Part shown: piece by piece, positions 10,170-19,470 of the stretch
Layout: every line of letters starts with the position of its first letter
Numbering within the stretch: position 1 is the stretch's first letter
Assembly (NCBI RefSeq): GCF_002214185.1
Contig: NZ_CP022161.1
Location: 4,897,767 to 4,961,766 of the forward strand
DNA: 64,000 nucleotides
Source: Streptomyces capitiformicae
GTDB lineage: Bacteria; Actinomycetota; Actinomycetes; Streptomycetales; Streptomycetaceae
Direction of reading: 5' to 3'
Made by a program: the position numbers and the translations under genes
Notes under the pieces: generated by a model
Seen by the model: the letters and a program-made list of their open reading frames with translations, nothing else
Told to the model about the DNA's origin: nothing
Database searches by the model: none

Positions 10170-11594
10170 ATGACCGACCGCGTTCTGGAGCTGCTGCGCG
10201 CCCACCCTGATCTGGCCGCGCTGGCCGCGTTTCCGTTCGGCTTCGATGTGAGCCGGGCGTACCACGTGGAAGAGGTGCGTCTGGCGTCCGGCGCGGCTCT
10301 GGAACCGATCGCCGGTGACGACACCGGCGGTACCTACTTCCTGTGCGGGGGAACGGCCGTGCTCCACGCATCCTCCGCGGGCGACGCGGTGCTGATCGCG
10401 GACAGCGTGGGCGAGGCGCTCCAGATACTCGTCCGGCTGCCGGAGCGGTGCGGACACGGCCCCGCCGAACTGGACGCGCGGCGAGCGGCGTTGCTCAGCG
10501 CCCTGGGGCTGCCGGACCGGCCGCTGGCCGAACTCGTCGCCATGGGGGAGTCGGCCGCCCGTCGCACGGAGCCGGACCACGTCCTGCTCCACTCCCGCGA
10601 CCTGCGCGCGTACCGGCTGGACGAGTCCTGCCGGCGGCCCTTGTACGACGTCGTCCTCGGCCCGGGACGCGAGGCACTGGAGCGGATGCGCTCCGGCGAT
10701 CGCGGCGCGTGGGAGGAGGCGACTGCCGATCCGGTCCTGCGGGCGGGCGTGTTGCGGGCGGCGCAGTACGACCGCCGGTACCAGGACCTGCCGTTGCTGC
10801 GTTTTCTGCTGGAGCACGAGAACAGCGCGCGGACCGAGTGGTTCGAGGAACGGCGGCTGGCCGCGGTGCTGGTGGCGTCGTACGGTCGGCAGGCGGACGT
10901 TCCGCTGCTGCGGTCGGCCACCACCGGGCAGGTCACCGACCGCGCCGGAGCCGTGGAGTGGGCCCGCGCCGAGGAGGCGAAGCGGTACGGGCGGGACGTG
11001 GCGGCGGAGAGCGAGTTCACCTGGATCGAGCTGGCTCACCGGCAGGGTCGTGTCGAGCACGCCCGGGTGGCGCTCATCCGCATGCTGGACGACACGGGTC
11101 CGTTCGCCGACCGGCTCCGGGAGCTGAGCGGCGCGCTGGAGCGCATCGGCGACCACGCACAGGCGGCCCGCGCCCAGTTCGGCCTTCTCTCCCTTCAGGA
11201 CACGGCATGGGACCGGGCCTCGGCGGCGTACGTCCTCGCCCGACTGGAGCGCCGAAAGGGCGACCTCGCGGCAGCCGGGCGCGCGCTGGTGCGGGCACGG
11301 GCAGCGGTCGGCGCCGATGGCACCACCAGGCTTGATGCCGGGCCGGACGACCCCGTGCGCCAGTGGCACCGCCGAGGGCTCGGCCGCCTGATCACGGAGC
11401 AGCACCTGGAGTTGACCCTCGCCGCGGTCGAGGCGGGGGACACGGAACTCGCCCGCACGACGATGGCGCACAGCAGGCGCCTGCTGGACACGATCGGCAA
11501 GGAGTCGGCGAAGGCACTCAGCGGGCTGTCCACCCGGGCGAAATGGGCGGTGGCCGGCCTCCGCCGGAGGGACGCCCCGGGACCGGTCCCGTGA
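10170..11594 (+). CDS. Hypothetical protein with TPR/HEAT-like repeats
   Basis: 474 residues, no signal peptide or membrane helix. The first ~100 residues (G-D-D-T-G-G-T-Y-F-L-C-G-G, then V-L-I-A-D-S-V-G-E-A-L-Q-I-L-V-R-L-P) look like a SMI1/KNR4-type small domain, but I cannot confirm this. From ~170 onward there are alpha-helical repeats rich in Ala/Arg/Leu with TPR-like spacing (A-L-E-R-I-G-D-H-A-Q-A-A-R-A-Q-F-G-L-L). It is a plausible scaffold or immunity-like protein. The following lipoprotein gene begins 21 nt downstream on the same strand. Confidence 0.6.
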   Translation: MTDRVLELLRAHPDLAALAAFPFGFDVSRAYHVEEVRLASGAALEPIAGDDTGGTYFLCGGTAVLHASSAGDAVLIADSVGEALQILVRLPERCGHGPAELDARRAALLSALGLPDRPLAELVAMGESAARRTEPDHVLLHSRDLRAYRLDESCRRPLYDVVLGPGREALERMRSGDRGAWEEATADPVLRAGVLRAAQYDRRYQDLPLLRFLLEHENSARTEWFEERRLAAVLVASYGRQADVPLLRSATTGQVTDRAGAVEWARAEEAKRYGRDVAAESEFTWIELAHRQGRVEHARVALIRMLDDTGPFADRLRELSGALERIGDHAQAARAQFGLLSLQDTAWDRASAAYVLARLERRKGDLAAAGRALVRARAAVGADGTTRLDAGPDDPVRQWHRRGLGRLITEQHLELTLAAVEAGDTELARTTMAHSRRLLDTIGKESAKALSGLSTRAKWAVAGLRRRDAPGPVP

Positions 11595-11615
11595 GTCGGA
11601 TCGCATGCTTCGGCC

Positions 11616-12131
11616 ATGGCCCCCTCACTTCGCCGTGTCGCAGTGACCATGGGCGCACTTGCCGCGCTCGTGGGATGCTCCACGTCCTCGGGTTCGGAAG
11701 ATCCGTCCGTCCCCCCGTCCCCGACCGGCGGGTCGACGGCGGTGTCCCCGCCGAGTTCACGACCTCCCACGGTTTCGGCCACGCCATCGCCGCCCCCCAC
11801 TCCCACCTCTTCCACCTCGCCCTCTTCCACCTCCCCGGCCGACGGGACACGGCTGTCGGCGTGCGCCGACGGGCAGTGCGAGGTCGGTGTGAGGGCGGGC
11901 GACGAGGTCCCGGTTCCGGAGGAGCCTTTCGGCGCTCCCGTCATGAACGTGACGAAGATCGACAACGGCGAGGTGACTCTCGAGTGGCGGCGTGGCGACG
12001 GGTCACGCACCAGCATCACCCTGCTGTCGCCGGACGGCGGGCTGCAACTCGACGGGTACGACCTGACCGTCACCGTGCAGGGGAAGCGGGCGGTGCTCCG
12101 GATCACCAAGTCGGATACGTCCGCACGGTGA
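11616..12131 (+). CDS. Putative lipoprotein
   Basis: 171 residues. The N-terminus is a lipoprotein signal: basic start, hydrophobic M-G-A-L-A-A-L-V-G-C with lipobox L-V-G-C. A long Pro/Ser/Thr linker (about residues 30-75) follows, then a ~90-residue beta-rich domain containing C-A-D-G-Q-C-E-V and I-D-N-G-E-V-T-L-E-W-R. The linker suggests the domain is held off the membrane in the cell wall. Function is not recognised. It may be co-transcribed with the repeat protein upstream. Confidence 0.7.
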   Translation: MAPSLRRVAVTMGALAALVGCSTSSGSEDPSVPPSPTGGSTAVSPPSSRPPTVSATPSPPPTPTSSTSPSSTSPADGTRLSACADGQCEVGVRAGDEVPVPEEPFGAPVMNVTKIDNGEVTLEWRRGDGSRTSITLLSPDGGLQLDGYDLTVTVQGKRAVLRITKSDTSAR

Positions 12132-12193
12132 CTTACGCCGGCTTCAAAGCCGAACAGCCTTACAGCAGCACACCTTTACAGGGAGGAAACCCC

Positions 12194-12976
12194 ATGCCAG
12201 GCACTCGTACCTGCGTGCTGGTGGGCATCACCGCGGCTGTTTCGACCGCCGCGCTCGCGCTGCCCGCCCAGGCCGGCACCCCGGCCCCGCACGAGCGGGC
12301 GGCCGCCCGGTGCGCGTACCCGTCCGAGGTCCTGGACCTGTCCAACTGGAAGCTGACCCTGCCCACGGGCGACGACGAGGACCCCACCGAGATCCGGCAG
12401 CCGAAGCTGGCGACCTTCTCCGCCGGTCCCTGGTTCAAGGTCAACGCCGCCTGTGACGCGGTCCGGTTCCGGGCCGCCGTCAACGGCGTGACGACGGGAG
12501 GTTCCAGCTATCCGCGGGCCGAGCTGCGGGAGATGACCGAGGACGGCAGCGACGAAGCCGCCTGGTCCACGACGGACGGCACCCACACCCTCGTCGTCAC
12601 CGAGGCGTTCACGGCACTGCCCAAGAAGAAGCCGCATCTGGTCGGCGCGCAGGTCCACGGTGGGGACGACGACGTCACGGTCTTCCGCCTCGAAGGCAGC
12701 AGCCTCTACATCACCGACGGCGACGACCGCCACCACCACCTCGTCACCGACGACTACGAACTGGGTACCGAGTTCGAGGCCAGGTTCGTCGCGGAGGACG
12801 GCGAGATCGACGTGTACTACAACGGGGACCTGCAGACCACGATCTCCCACGACGGCGACACCAACTACTTCAAGGCGGGGGCCTACACACAGGCCAACTG
12901 CGACAACTCCGATCCGTGCAGCGGCAAGAACTACGGCGAGGTCCGCATCTCCGGTCTCCAGGTCACCCACTCCTGA
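12194..12976 (+). CDS. Secreted polysaccharide lyase family 7 (alginate lyase)
   Basis: ATG 12194 follows GGGAGG (12181-12186) with 7-nt spacing. The 260-residue product has a Sec signal (A-L-A-L-P-A-Q-A-G) and then a single PL7 jelly-roll. All three PL7 signatures are present: R-A-E-L-R-E (usual R-T/S-E-L-R), Q-V-H (usual Q-I/V-H, the catalytic His), and Y-F-K-A-G-A-Y-T-Q (usual Y-F-K-A-G-x-Y-N-Q, catalytic Tyr). Q-V-H rather than Q-I-H is often associated with a preference for poly-mannuronate, but subsite preference should be treated as open. It cleaves alginate by beta-elimination outside the cell, releasing unsaturated oligomers of the kind GH88 and kinases elsewhere in the window could act on. 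Confidence 0.9.
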   Translation: MPGTRTCVLVGITAAVSTAALALPAQAGTPAPHERAAARCAYPSEVLDLSNWKLTLPTGDDEDPTEIRQPKLATFSAGPWFKVNAACDAVRFRAAVNGVTTGGSSYPRAELREMTEDGSDEAAWSTTDGTHTLVVTEAFTALPKKKPHLVGAQVHGGDDDVTVFRLEGSSLYITDGDDRHHHLVTDDYELGTEFEARFVAEDGEIDVYYNGDLQTTISHDGDTNYFKAGAYTQANCDNSDPCSGKNYGEVRISGLQVTHS

Positions 12977-12987
12977 CGGGGACAAGG

Positions 12988-13021
12988 CCGTGCTCCCCAC
13001 CGCTCACGGTGGGGAGCACGG
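12988..13021. terminator. Bidirectional terminator between PL7 and permease genes
   Basis: A perfect 15-bp stem (12988-13002 with 13007-13021, core GTGCTCCCCACCG / CGGTGGGGAGCAC) closed by a 4-nt loop CTCA. It lies between convergent genes, 12 nt after the PL7 stop and 26 nt from the permease stop, so it can serve both. Confidence 0.85.
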
Positions 13022-13046
13022 ACCGCGTTACGGCACTCCTCGGCGG

Positions 13047-14525
13047 CTACCGGGGCGCGACAGCCTCCTCCTTGGTGCCGTTACGGCGGATCCGCTCCCG
13101 GACCAACGAGATCGCGATCACCAGCGCGGCGACGAGCACCGAGAGCAGTACCTGACTCCGGCCGCCGCCCTCCTTGCCGTCGGTGAGCATGTAGAGGAGC
13201 ACGAAGGAGATCATCGCGATCGTCGCCCACGTCAGATAAGGGAACAGCCACATCCGTACGACGAGCTTCTCGGGGCTCTCACGCAGGATGATCCCTCGCA
13301 TCTTCAGCTGCGAGAAGCAGATGACCAGCCACACGAAGAGCGCGACCGCGCCCGAGGAGTTCAACAGGAACTGGAAGACCGTGTCCGGCCACAGGTAGTT
13401 GAAGGCGACCGCCACGAAGCCGAAGACCACGGAGGCCAGGATCGCGGTCTGCGGCACACCCCGGCTGTTCGTCCGCACGAAGGACTGCGGGGCGTCGCCG
13501 CGCTGGCCGAGGGAGAAGGCCATCCGGGAGGCGGTGTAGAGGCCGGAGTTGAGACAGGACAGCACGGCGGTCAGCACGATGAAGTTCATGATCTGGCCGG
13601 CGTGCGGGATGCCGATCGAGTCGAGGGCGGCGACGTACGAGCCCTTCTCCTCGATCGAGGGGTCGTTCCACGGCAGCAGGGCGACCACGACGAGGATCGA
13701 GCCGACGTAGAAGACACCGACCCGCCAGATCACGCTCCGGGTGGCCTTGGCGACCGCGCGCTGCGCGTCAGGGGACTCACCGGCGGCGAGGGTGACGATC
13801 TCACTGCCCATGAAGGAGAAGACGACCAGCAGGATGCCGGTGAGGATCGCGCCGGGCCCGTTCGGCAGGAAGCCGTTGTGTTCGGTGAGATTCGCGAAAC
13901 CCGTCGCGGCGTTGTCGGAGCCGGGCAGTACACCGAAGATGGCCAGGCCGCCGATGAGGATGAAGCCACTGATGGCGACGACCTTGATGCCGGCGAACCA
14001 GAACTCGAACTCGCCGAAGGAGCCCACCGAGGCCAGGTTGGTGGCGGTGAGGACCACCATCACGATCAGTGCCCAGGCCCACTGCGGTACGGCCGGCACC
14101 CAGCTCTCCAGGATCACGGCACCCGCGGTCGCCTCCACGGCCAGCACGACGACCCAGAAGAACCAGTACAACCAGCCGATCGAGAAGCCGGCCCAGCGAC
14201 CGAGCGCCCGGTCCGCGTAGGCGGAGAAGGAGCCGGAACTCGGATTCGCCGCCGCCATCTCGCCCAGCATGCGCATGACGAAGACGACCAGGGCGCCGAC
14301 CAGCACGTACGACACCAGGATGCCGGGACCGGCGGCGGCGATACCGGAGGCGGAGCCCACGAAGAGTCCGGCGCCGATCACTCCGCCGATGGCGATCATC
14401 GACAGATGGCGGTTCTTGAGACCGGCCCGCAGACCTGCCTGCTGCTCCGGAGGCCGACCACCCGTGGGCGGAGCGGTGTCAGGGGCCAGGGAATCAGGGG
14501 GACGAGTAGTCATGTCGACATCCAT
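13047..14525 (-). CDS. Amino acid permease, APC superfamily
   Basis: 492 residues, about 12 hydrophobic helices. The first helix has the AAT-family signature I-A-I-G-G-V-I-G-A-G-L-F-V-G-S; S-Y-V-L-V-G-A-L-V-V-F-V-M-R-M-L-G-E-M and G-W-L-Y-W-F-F-W follow, and E-I-V-T-L-A-A-G-E-S-P lies in the family-typical place. GabP/AnsP-like permeases import amino acids such as GABA, proline or asparagine with protons. The next gene on the strand, 375 nt upstream, is a PucR-type activator, a frequent companion of GABA/purine/amine uptake. The start could instead be the ATG 12 nt downstream (14513). Confidence 0.92.
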   Translation of the reverse strand: MDVDMTTRPPDSLAPDTAPPTGGRPPEQQAGLRAGLKNRHLSMIAIGGVIGAGLFVGSASGIAAAGPGILVSYVLVGALVVFVMRMLGEMAAANPSSGSFSAYADRALGRWAGFSIGWLYWFFWVVVLAVEATAGAVILESWVPAVPQWAWALIVMVVLTATNLASVGSFGEFEFWFAGIKVVAISGFILIGGLAIFGVLPGSDNAATGFANLTEHNGFLPNGPGAILTGILLVVFSFMGSEIVTLAAGESPDAQRAVAKATRSVIWRVGVFYVGSILVVVALLPWNDPSIEEKGSYVAALDSIGIPHAGQIMNFIVLTAVLSCLNSGLYTASRMAFSLGQRGDAPQSFVRTNSRGVPQTAILASVVFGFVAVAFNYLWPDTVFQFLLNSSGAVALFVWLVICFSQLKMRGIILRESPEKLVVRMWLFPYLTWATIAMISFVLLYMLTDGKEGGGRSQVLLSVLVAALVIAISLVRERIRRNGTKEEAVAPR

Positions 14526-14673
14526 TGCGTGGTTGGGAGGGCCATGGGGGAGTGGCTGCCCGCCTCGACGGATCGACCGAGGGATCGCCGGATGGCTTCT
14601 TCGGTGGGGGACGAGCCGGCCGGGCGCAAAGCGGGGCAGGGGCGGTCACGGTCCTGACGATTCCCGAAAGCGA

Positions 14674-14716
14674 TCACGGCATCGATCACGGCCTGAGCGG
14701 TGTTCGGATGCCGTGA
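14674..14716. promoter_or_regulatory. Inverted repeat in the permease promoter region
   Basis: TCACGGCATC at 14674-14683 is mirrored by GATGCCGTGA at 14707-14716 (10-bp arms, 23-nt spacer); CGATCACGGC also occurs twice in tandem here (14671-14680, 14683-14692). A TTGCGCAA palindrome lies at 14804-14811. The 374-nt gap 14526-14899 holds no gene and separates the permease from pucR, so these are candidate operator sites for the PucR-type regulator. Confidence 0.45.
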
Positions 14717-14899
14717 CGTGGTCGTCACCGCATGTCCGTGCTTCGCTCGTCTCCTTGTGGGAGGTGGACCGCATCCCGGGCCGCATCACCTACGGAAATG
14801 GATTTGCGCAAGCGTATGAGGCGTCAGCGGGCGAGGTGTTTGTTCCCGAGGACAAAGTCGCGCCCGATGGCTGTCCGATCGGCCAATGCGGTGCCGGGT

Positions 14900-16558
14900 T
14901 CAGACGGTGGGCGGCAGCCGCAGCTGGAGCATGGCCAGCAGACGCTGGTCGGGGCGGCTCAGATCGAGACCGGTCAGCTCCTCGGCCCGGCGGATGCGGT
15001 AGCGCAGGGTGTTGGGGTGCACGTGCAGCTGGGCGGCGGCCGCCCGGACGTCACCGAAGGAATTCAGGTACGCCAGCAGGGACTCGGCGAGTCGGCCCTG
15101 GTGCCGGTCGTCGTGCGCGACAAGGGCGGTCAGCCGGTGATCCCGTATCTCGGGATGGGCGGAGAGCAGGGTCAGCACTTCGCTGACCACCACCTCCGCC
15201 TGGATGTCCTCCAGCGTGGCGACCGCGACGGACACGTCGGCTCCCACCATGGCGTCGAGGATGCGGTCGGCCTCCCGGCGCGACTCGGTGGCGTCCCCCA
15301 GCCCGGGCACCACACAGCCGATCGAGCCGCGCAGCGGCAGGCCGAGGTGGCGGTGTGCGGCGTCGGTGATCTCCTGGCCCCAGCCCCGCAGTATGTCCGT
15401 GTCGATGCTGCGGGGCAGCTGGGGCAGGAGGACGTAGATACGGGGATCGAGCTGGGTGACCAGCGCGCTGCGGTGCCGGGCGGCGATGTGCACGGAGATC
15501 AGGTTGGTGGCCTCGGTGTGGGTCAGCTCCGGTGCGGCGCCGGCGGGACTGCTCTCCGGCGCGGCGACGACCTGCGCAGTCCCGTACGAGAAGCCCAGGA
15601 CGGCGGCCGGGCGGGTGGCGTCGAATCCCAGGTGGGTGGCGAGCGGCTGCGGCCCGGTGCTCCCCTCCAGAAGTCCGGCCAGCAGGGTCCGGGTGAGCGT
15701 CAGGTCCTCGGTGAGCTCCCGGCGGCGGCGTACCAGGTGGTGCGCGGCCACCCGGGCGGCGCCGAGCAGTGCCTGCTCGGAGTGTTCGGACAACGGCGTC
15801 GAACCCTCCTGCACCCAGATCGTTCCCAGCTGCCGCTCCCCGGACCGGATGGCCACCGCGAGCCGGCGGCGGATCCCCAGCTCCGGGTGGCTGTCGATGC
15901 CGATCACCTGGTCGCTGGAGTGCAGGTGCTGGAACACCCCCCACTCGCGCAGCTTCGCCAGATACGCCTCCGGTCCCTGCCAGCCGAGGATGGAGCGCCG
16001 CCGCAGATCGTCGATCTCGTCGGAGTCGGTGGACCGGGAGTAGGCCAGCACCCGGTTCGCGGCGTCCTCGATGCTGACGATGCCGCTGGTCAGGACGGCG
16101 GTGGTCTGGGCGAGCGAGAACAGGTCGCCCTCCTGGGCACCCTCGCCGGGAGGGCCCGGAGGCGCGTCGTCGAGGGCGGCGCGGGCCAGCGCGGTCACTT
16201 GTTCCCAACGCGCCTCACCGCGCAACGACAGCAGAGCCACCCCGGCCTCGGCGGCGGTCTCACTGAGCGCCGTGGCCTGGCCGGGACCGTCGAGTTTGAC
16301 CACGACGGCGGCAGCTCCGTCACGGGCGGCGGCCCGCAGCGCGGGAAAGGCGGCTCGGCCACGGGCACCGATGACGAGGACCAACTCGCCCGGCTCGGCA
16401 GTCGGCGGATCCTCGGGATCCAGCAGGGCAACGCCCCGGATCTCGACGTCCAGCCCGGCGGGAGCGGCCTGCACCTCCACCAGCGAGTCACCAAGCGCCA
16501 TCAGCAACTGGCGCAGGCTGATGCCCGCTGTGGCCGGAGACACCGCGGCCGGATCCAT
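14900..16558 (-). CDS. PucR family transcriptional regulator
   Basis: 552 residues. The N-terminal ~130 residues form the PucR ligand-binding domain (L-R-Q-L-L-M-A-L-G-D-S-L-V-E-V...). A middle region fits the GGDEF-like/CdaR domain. The C-terminus has the PucR helix-turn-helix V-R-A-A-A-A-Q-L-H-V-H-P-N-T-L-R-Y-R-I-R-R-A-E-E-L-T-G. These regulators usually activate adjacent catabolic or uptake genes in response to a nitrogen metabolite. The permease immediately downstream is the likely target. Confidence 0.92.
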   Translation of the reverse strand: MDPAAVSPATAGISLRQLLMALGDSLVEVQAAPAGLDVEIRGVALLDPEDPPTAEPGELVLVIGARGRAAFPALRAAARDGAAAVVVKLDGPGQATALSETAAEAGVALLSLRGEARWEQVTALARAALDDAPPGPPGEGAQEGDLFSLAQTTAVLTSGIVSIEDAANRVLAYSRSTDSDEIDDLRRRSILGWQGPEAYLAKLREWGVFQHLHSSDQVIGIDSHPELGIRRRLAVAIRSGERQLGTIWVQEGSTPLSEHSEQALLGAARVAAHHLVRRRRELTEDLTLTRTLLAGLLEGSTGPQPLATHLGFDATRPAAVLGFSYGTAQVVAAPESSPAGAAPELTHTEATNLISVHIAARHRSALVTQLDPRIYVLLPQLPRSIDTDILRGWGQEITDAAHRHLGLPLRGSIGCVVPGLGDATESRREADRILDAMVGADVSVAVATLEDIQAEVVVSEVLTLLSAHPEIRDHRLTALVAHDDRHQGRLAESLLAYLNSFGDVRAAAAQLHVHPNTLRYRIRRAEELTGLDLSRPDQRLLAMLQLRLPPTV

Positions 16559-16656
16559 GAATGCCGCCTCTGCTGGGAACCACGCCGGACCCTGATGCTA
16601 ACCGTCCGGGCGACGGCGGCCGTACCGGGCAGGGCGGCCGATCCATCGCGGTCACG

Positions 16657-17889
16657 TCACAGGCGGATGACGACCAGGGCCGTGTCGTCGGTGTTGCCGG
16701 CGGGTGGAAGGAGGTCGGCCAGGAGGGCGTCGGCCAGGATCTCGGGGTCGGCGTGCCGGTGGCGGGTGAGGGACTCGGTGAGGCGGGCCAGGCCGGTGTC
16801 GATGTCCTCGGTGCGGCGTTCGATCAGCCCGTCGGTGTACATGACCAGGGTGGCGCCCTCGGTGAAGGGCGTCTGGGCCTGAGGGCGGGGGAGATGTTCG
16901 GGGCGGGCGGAGAGAGGCGGGTCGGTGGCCTGGTCGAGGAAGGCCGCCGTGCCGTCGGGGTGCACGAGGACGGGCGGCGGGTGCCCGGCGCAGCTGTAGG
17001 TGATGGTGTGGTCGTCCCAGTCGATGAACGTGGTCACGACGGTGGTCGATTCGGCGCCCTCGACGGAGCGGGCGTACAGGCCGAGGGCCTCCAGGGCCTC
17101 GGCGGGCCCGTCGGTGACGCGGCAGGCCGCGCTCAGCGCGCTGCGCAGCTGTCCCATGGCGCAGGCCGCGGCGAGACCGTGGCCGACGACGTCCCCGACG
17201 GCGACCGCCAGGCTCTCGCCGGGCAGGTCGACCAGGTCGTACCAGTCGCCGCACACGTTCAGGGCGCCGACGGCCGGGCGGTAGCGCACCGCGGCCCCGT
17301 GCCGTCCGGTCGGGCCGGGGGAGGGCAGCATCGCCGCCTGCAGGGCCAGGGCGACCTCTCGATCCCGGGCGTGCGCCTTGCGCAGGCGGTCGTTGACCTC
17401 CTGCAGTTCGCGGGCGCGCGTGTAGAGCTCGGCTTCCAGCACGCGGGCCCGATCGGTGTCACCGCCCGGGCCGCCGCGGGCGCGCATGAGTTCGGTGATC
17501 TCTTCCACCCTGTGCACGATGAGCACCACGCGGCCCTCGGCGTCGAGGACGGGCGCGTTGACCGGGCTCCAGTAGTGCTCCTCCCAGCGGCCGGGCCGTT
17601 CAGGGTCCTCGATGTCGTAGCGGAGCAGCGCCATGGTGTCCCGCTCGCCGGTGGCCACCACCCGCAGCATCGATGCCTGCGTCTCCCGTCTGCCGGCCGC
17701 GGCCGGGTCGTTCGGGTTCTCGGGGAAGACGTCGAAGATGTAGCGGCCCACGAGTTGCTCGCGGGTGCGGCCGGCCAGGCGCTGGAAGTCCTCGTTGGCA
17801 TCCGCATACACCAGCTCGGGGGTCAGGAGCGCCACCATGCCGGGCAGGGCCTGGAAGACCGCCGCATAGTCGATCCTCGGTTCCCTCAT
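16657..17889 (-). CDS. PAS-SpoIIE serine/threonine phosphatase
   Basis: ATG 17889 is chosen because the PAS domain begins immediately (R-I-D-Y-A-A-V-F-Q-A-L-P-G-M-V-A-L-L) and GAGG lies about 10 nt upstream; the open frame reaches 36 codons further without domain content. The 410-residue protein has a PAS sensor (about 5-125), a coiled linker (A-E-L-Y-T-R-A-R-E-L-Q-E-V-N-D-R-L), and a SpoIIE/PP2C domain with the metal-binding motifs G-D-W-Y-D, G-D-V-V-G-H-G and M-Y-T-D-G-L-I-E-R. Such proteins dephosphorylate anti-anti-sigma factors in partner-switching networks; the cognate antagonist is not adjacent. Confidence 0.93.
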   Translation of the reverse strand: MREPRIDYAAVFQALPGMVALLTPELVYADANEDFQRLAGRTREQLVGRYIFDVFPENPNDPAAAGRRETQASMLRVVATGERDTMALLRYDIEDPERPGRWEEHYWSPVNAPVLDAEGRVVLIVHRVEEITELMRARGGPGGDTDRARVLEAELYTRARELQEVNDRLRKAHARDREVALALQAAMLPSPGPTGRHGAAVRYRPAVGALNVCGDWYDLVDLPGESLAVAVGDVVGHGLAAACAMGQLRSALSAACRVTDGPAEALEALGLYARSVEGAESTTVVTTFIDWDDHTITYSCAGHPPPVLVHPDGTAAFLDQATDPPLSARPEHLPRPQAQTPFTEGATLVMYTDGLIERRTEDIDTGLARLTESLTRHRHADPEILADALLADLLPPAGNTDDTALVVIRL

Positions 17890-18051
17890 GTACTGCCTGC
17901 CTCGACCCGGGTAGCCATTGCGTTGATCTTTCACCATAGACAGTGAACGCGCCACGAGGCCGGAGAGCTGCTCCCTATGGGGCAATCTCCGGATCAATGT
18001 GCGACGCGTGTTGATTCGGCATATTCAGTACATTCAGCACGTGAGGAGCGC

Positions 18052-18324
18052 TCATGGCTGCTTGCGGCTCCTGCTGAGGAGTTGGAGGCCCGAGATGATC
18101 TGGTAGATGCCGCAGAGCATCGGCCCCCAGGTCACGAAGTACGCGCCCACGCCCTGGGCTTGCTCGTGGGTGGTGACGGCGACGAGCAGGCCCCCGATGA
18201 GCCAGGCCACACCGAACTCGATGGAGCGCCTGCCCCTCGTCTCCCAGCGGGCCCGTTGCTCGGGGGAGGCGCCGTTGTACGGCGTGGTCGAACTCCCGTA
18301 CGGCCGTACGCCATTGTCAGCCAA
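18052..18324 (-). CDS. Small two-helix membrane protein
   Basis: 90 residues from a TTG start at 18324, chosen because AGGGA is 5 nt upstream and the protein begins A-D-N-G-V-R-P-Y-G. Two hydrophobic stretches are visible (F-G-V-A-W-L-I-G-G-L-L-V-A-V, about 38-50, and Y-F-V-T-W-G-P-M-L-C-G-I-Y-Q-I-I, about 62-77), with a basic tail R-S-R-K-Q-P. Similar small integral membrane proteins are common in Streptomyces and uncharacterised. Confidence 0.65.
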   Translation of the reverse strand: MADNGVRPYGSSTTPYNGASPEQRARWETRGRRSIEFGVAWLIGGLLVAVTTHEQAQGVGAYFVTWGPMLCGIYQIISGLQLLSRSRKQP

Positions 18325-18431
18325 CTTGGTCCCTGAGTGGATGAAGGTGTCCTGGTCCAGCCGTCCCTGGCAGGCTGGTCGGACGATCCCCTCGCGCCGC
18401 CGACCCGGCCTTCGGCTGTACGGCGGGGAGG

Positions 18432-19328
18432 TTATCGACCGGTGGCCGACGCGGTCTTGGACGAATTTGCTCTCGCCGGGAGAGCCAGTGCCCCTTCCAC
18501 GCAGCGAGCGGCCACGATCTGTCCGGGGGTGGCACCGGCGATGGCCCGGAACTCCCGGTTGAGGTGCGCCTGGTCGTAGAAGCCGCAGGCCGTCGAGATC
18601 TCCGTCAGACTCGCGGCCCCGTGGTTGAGCAGGGCCATCGCGTGGCGGAAGCGCAGGATCCGGGCCGCCCCCTTGGGCGTCAGCCCGATCTGCTGGGTGA
18701 ACCGCCGGATCAAGTACCCCTGGCTCCACCCCACCTCGGCGGCGATACGGGAGATCGGGATCGCCCCCGCGCTGCAGGAGAGCAGCCGCCAGGCGTGGCC
18801 GACCTCGGGCGCGGGCTCCGGCCCGCGCCCCAGCCGGTCGAGCAACGCCGCGTCCAGCAGGTCGAACCTGGCCGCCCAGTCCCGGATGGACGCCAGCCGA
18901 TCCACCAGCGTCCCGGCCTCGGGGCCCAGCACGTCCTCGATCCCGACGGCCAGGTTCGTCAACTCGCACATCGGCATGCCGAACAGCCGGTAGGCGCCCA
19001 GCGGCGTGAACTCGACGCGGATCGCCTCCTGGCCGCCGGGATGCACACAGATCGCCGGCCGGTCCTCCAGCCCCACCACCAGCGACCCGACGTTCCCGCT
19101 GACGCCGTCCCGAACGCCCAACCGCCGGACCTCGGAAAACGGCTCCGCGAGGTTGATCAACAGGGTCGCACGCCCGGACGGCACCAACCGCGCCTCGTAC
19201 GGTGAGGGCACCGCTTCCCCGTAACCGACGTAGCTGCGCAGGAACGGCCGCAACCCCGGATGCCAGGGCCGTGTGATCCGCCACAGACCACCGAGCCGCG
19301 CGACCTCGAGCGCACCGACGCTCGTCAT
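18432..19328 (-). CDS. AraC family transcriptional regulator
   Basis: 298 residues from ATG 19328; an earlier ATG (19403) is possible but adds an unconserved tail. The C-terminal ~100 residues contain the paired helix-turn-helices of AraC proteins: I-S-R-I-A-A-E-V-G-W-S-Q-G-Y-L-I-R-R-F and L-T-E-I-S-T-A-C-G-F-Y-D-Q-A-H-L-N-R-E-F. The N-terminal part resembles the DUF6597-type sensor of Streptomyces AraC proteins, with no recognised ligand. The small membrane protein lies ~110 nt downstream on the same strand. Confidence 0.9.
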   Translation of the reverse strand: MTSVGALEVARLGGLWRITRPWHPGLRPFLRSYVGYGEAVPSPYEARLVPSGRATLLINLAEPFSEVRRLGVRDGVSGNVGSLVVGLEDRPAICVHPGGQEAIRVEFTPLGAYRLFGMPMCELTNLAVGIEDVLGPEAGTLVDRLASIRDWAARFDLLDAALLDRLGRGPEPAPEVGHAWRLLSCSAGAIPISRIAAEVGWSQGYLIRRFTQQIGLTPKGAARILRFRHAMALLNHGAASLTEISTACGFYDQAHLNREFRAIAGATPGQIVAARCVEGALALPARANSSKTASATGR

Positions 19329-19470
19329 GCCACCGTATGCACCATGAAGCATGCCAACAGATCGTTCCGCATGCTTCACAGGATCCGGGGCAGCCACGCC
19401 CAACTCACCGACGCCGAAGTGAAGTCGAGGCGCAGGTGGATGCGGAAGCGGTGAAGGGAAGGGACCTCGC

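Noticed and set aside
12660..14657. 665-codon plus-strand open frame
   Set aside because: It is antisense to the permease and has low-complexity D/E/R/H composition; the minus-strand permease has clear helices and motifs.
14732..16882. 716-codon plus-strand open frame
   Set aside because: Shadow of the PucR gene; no domain features and Gly/Gln/Arg-rich bias.
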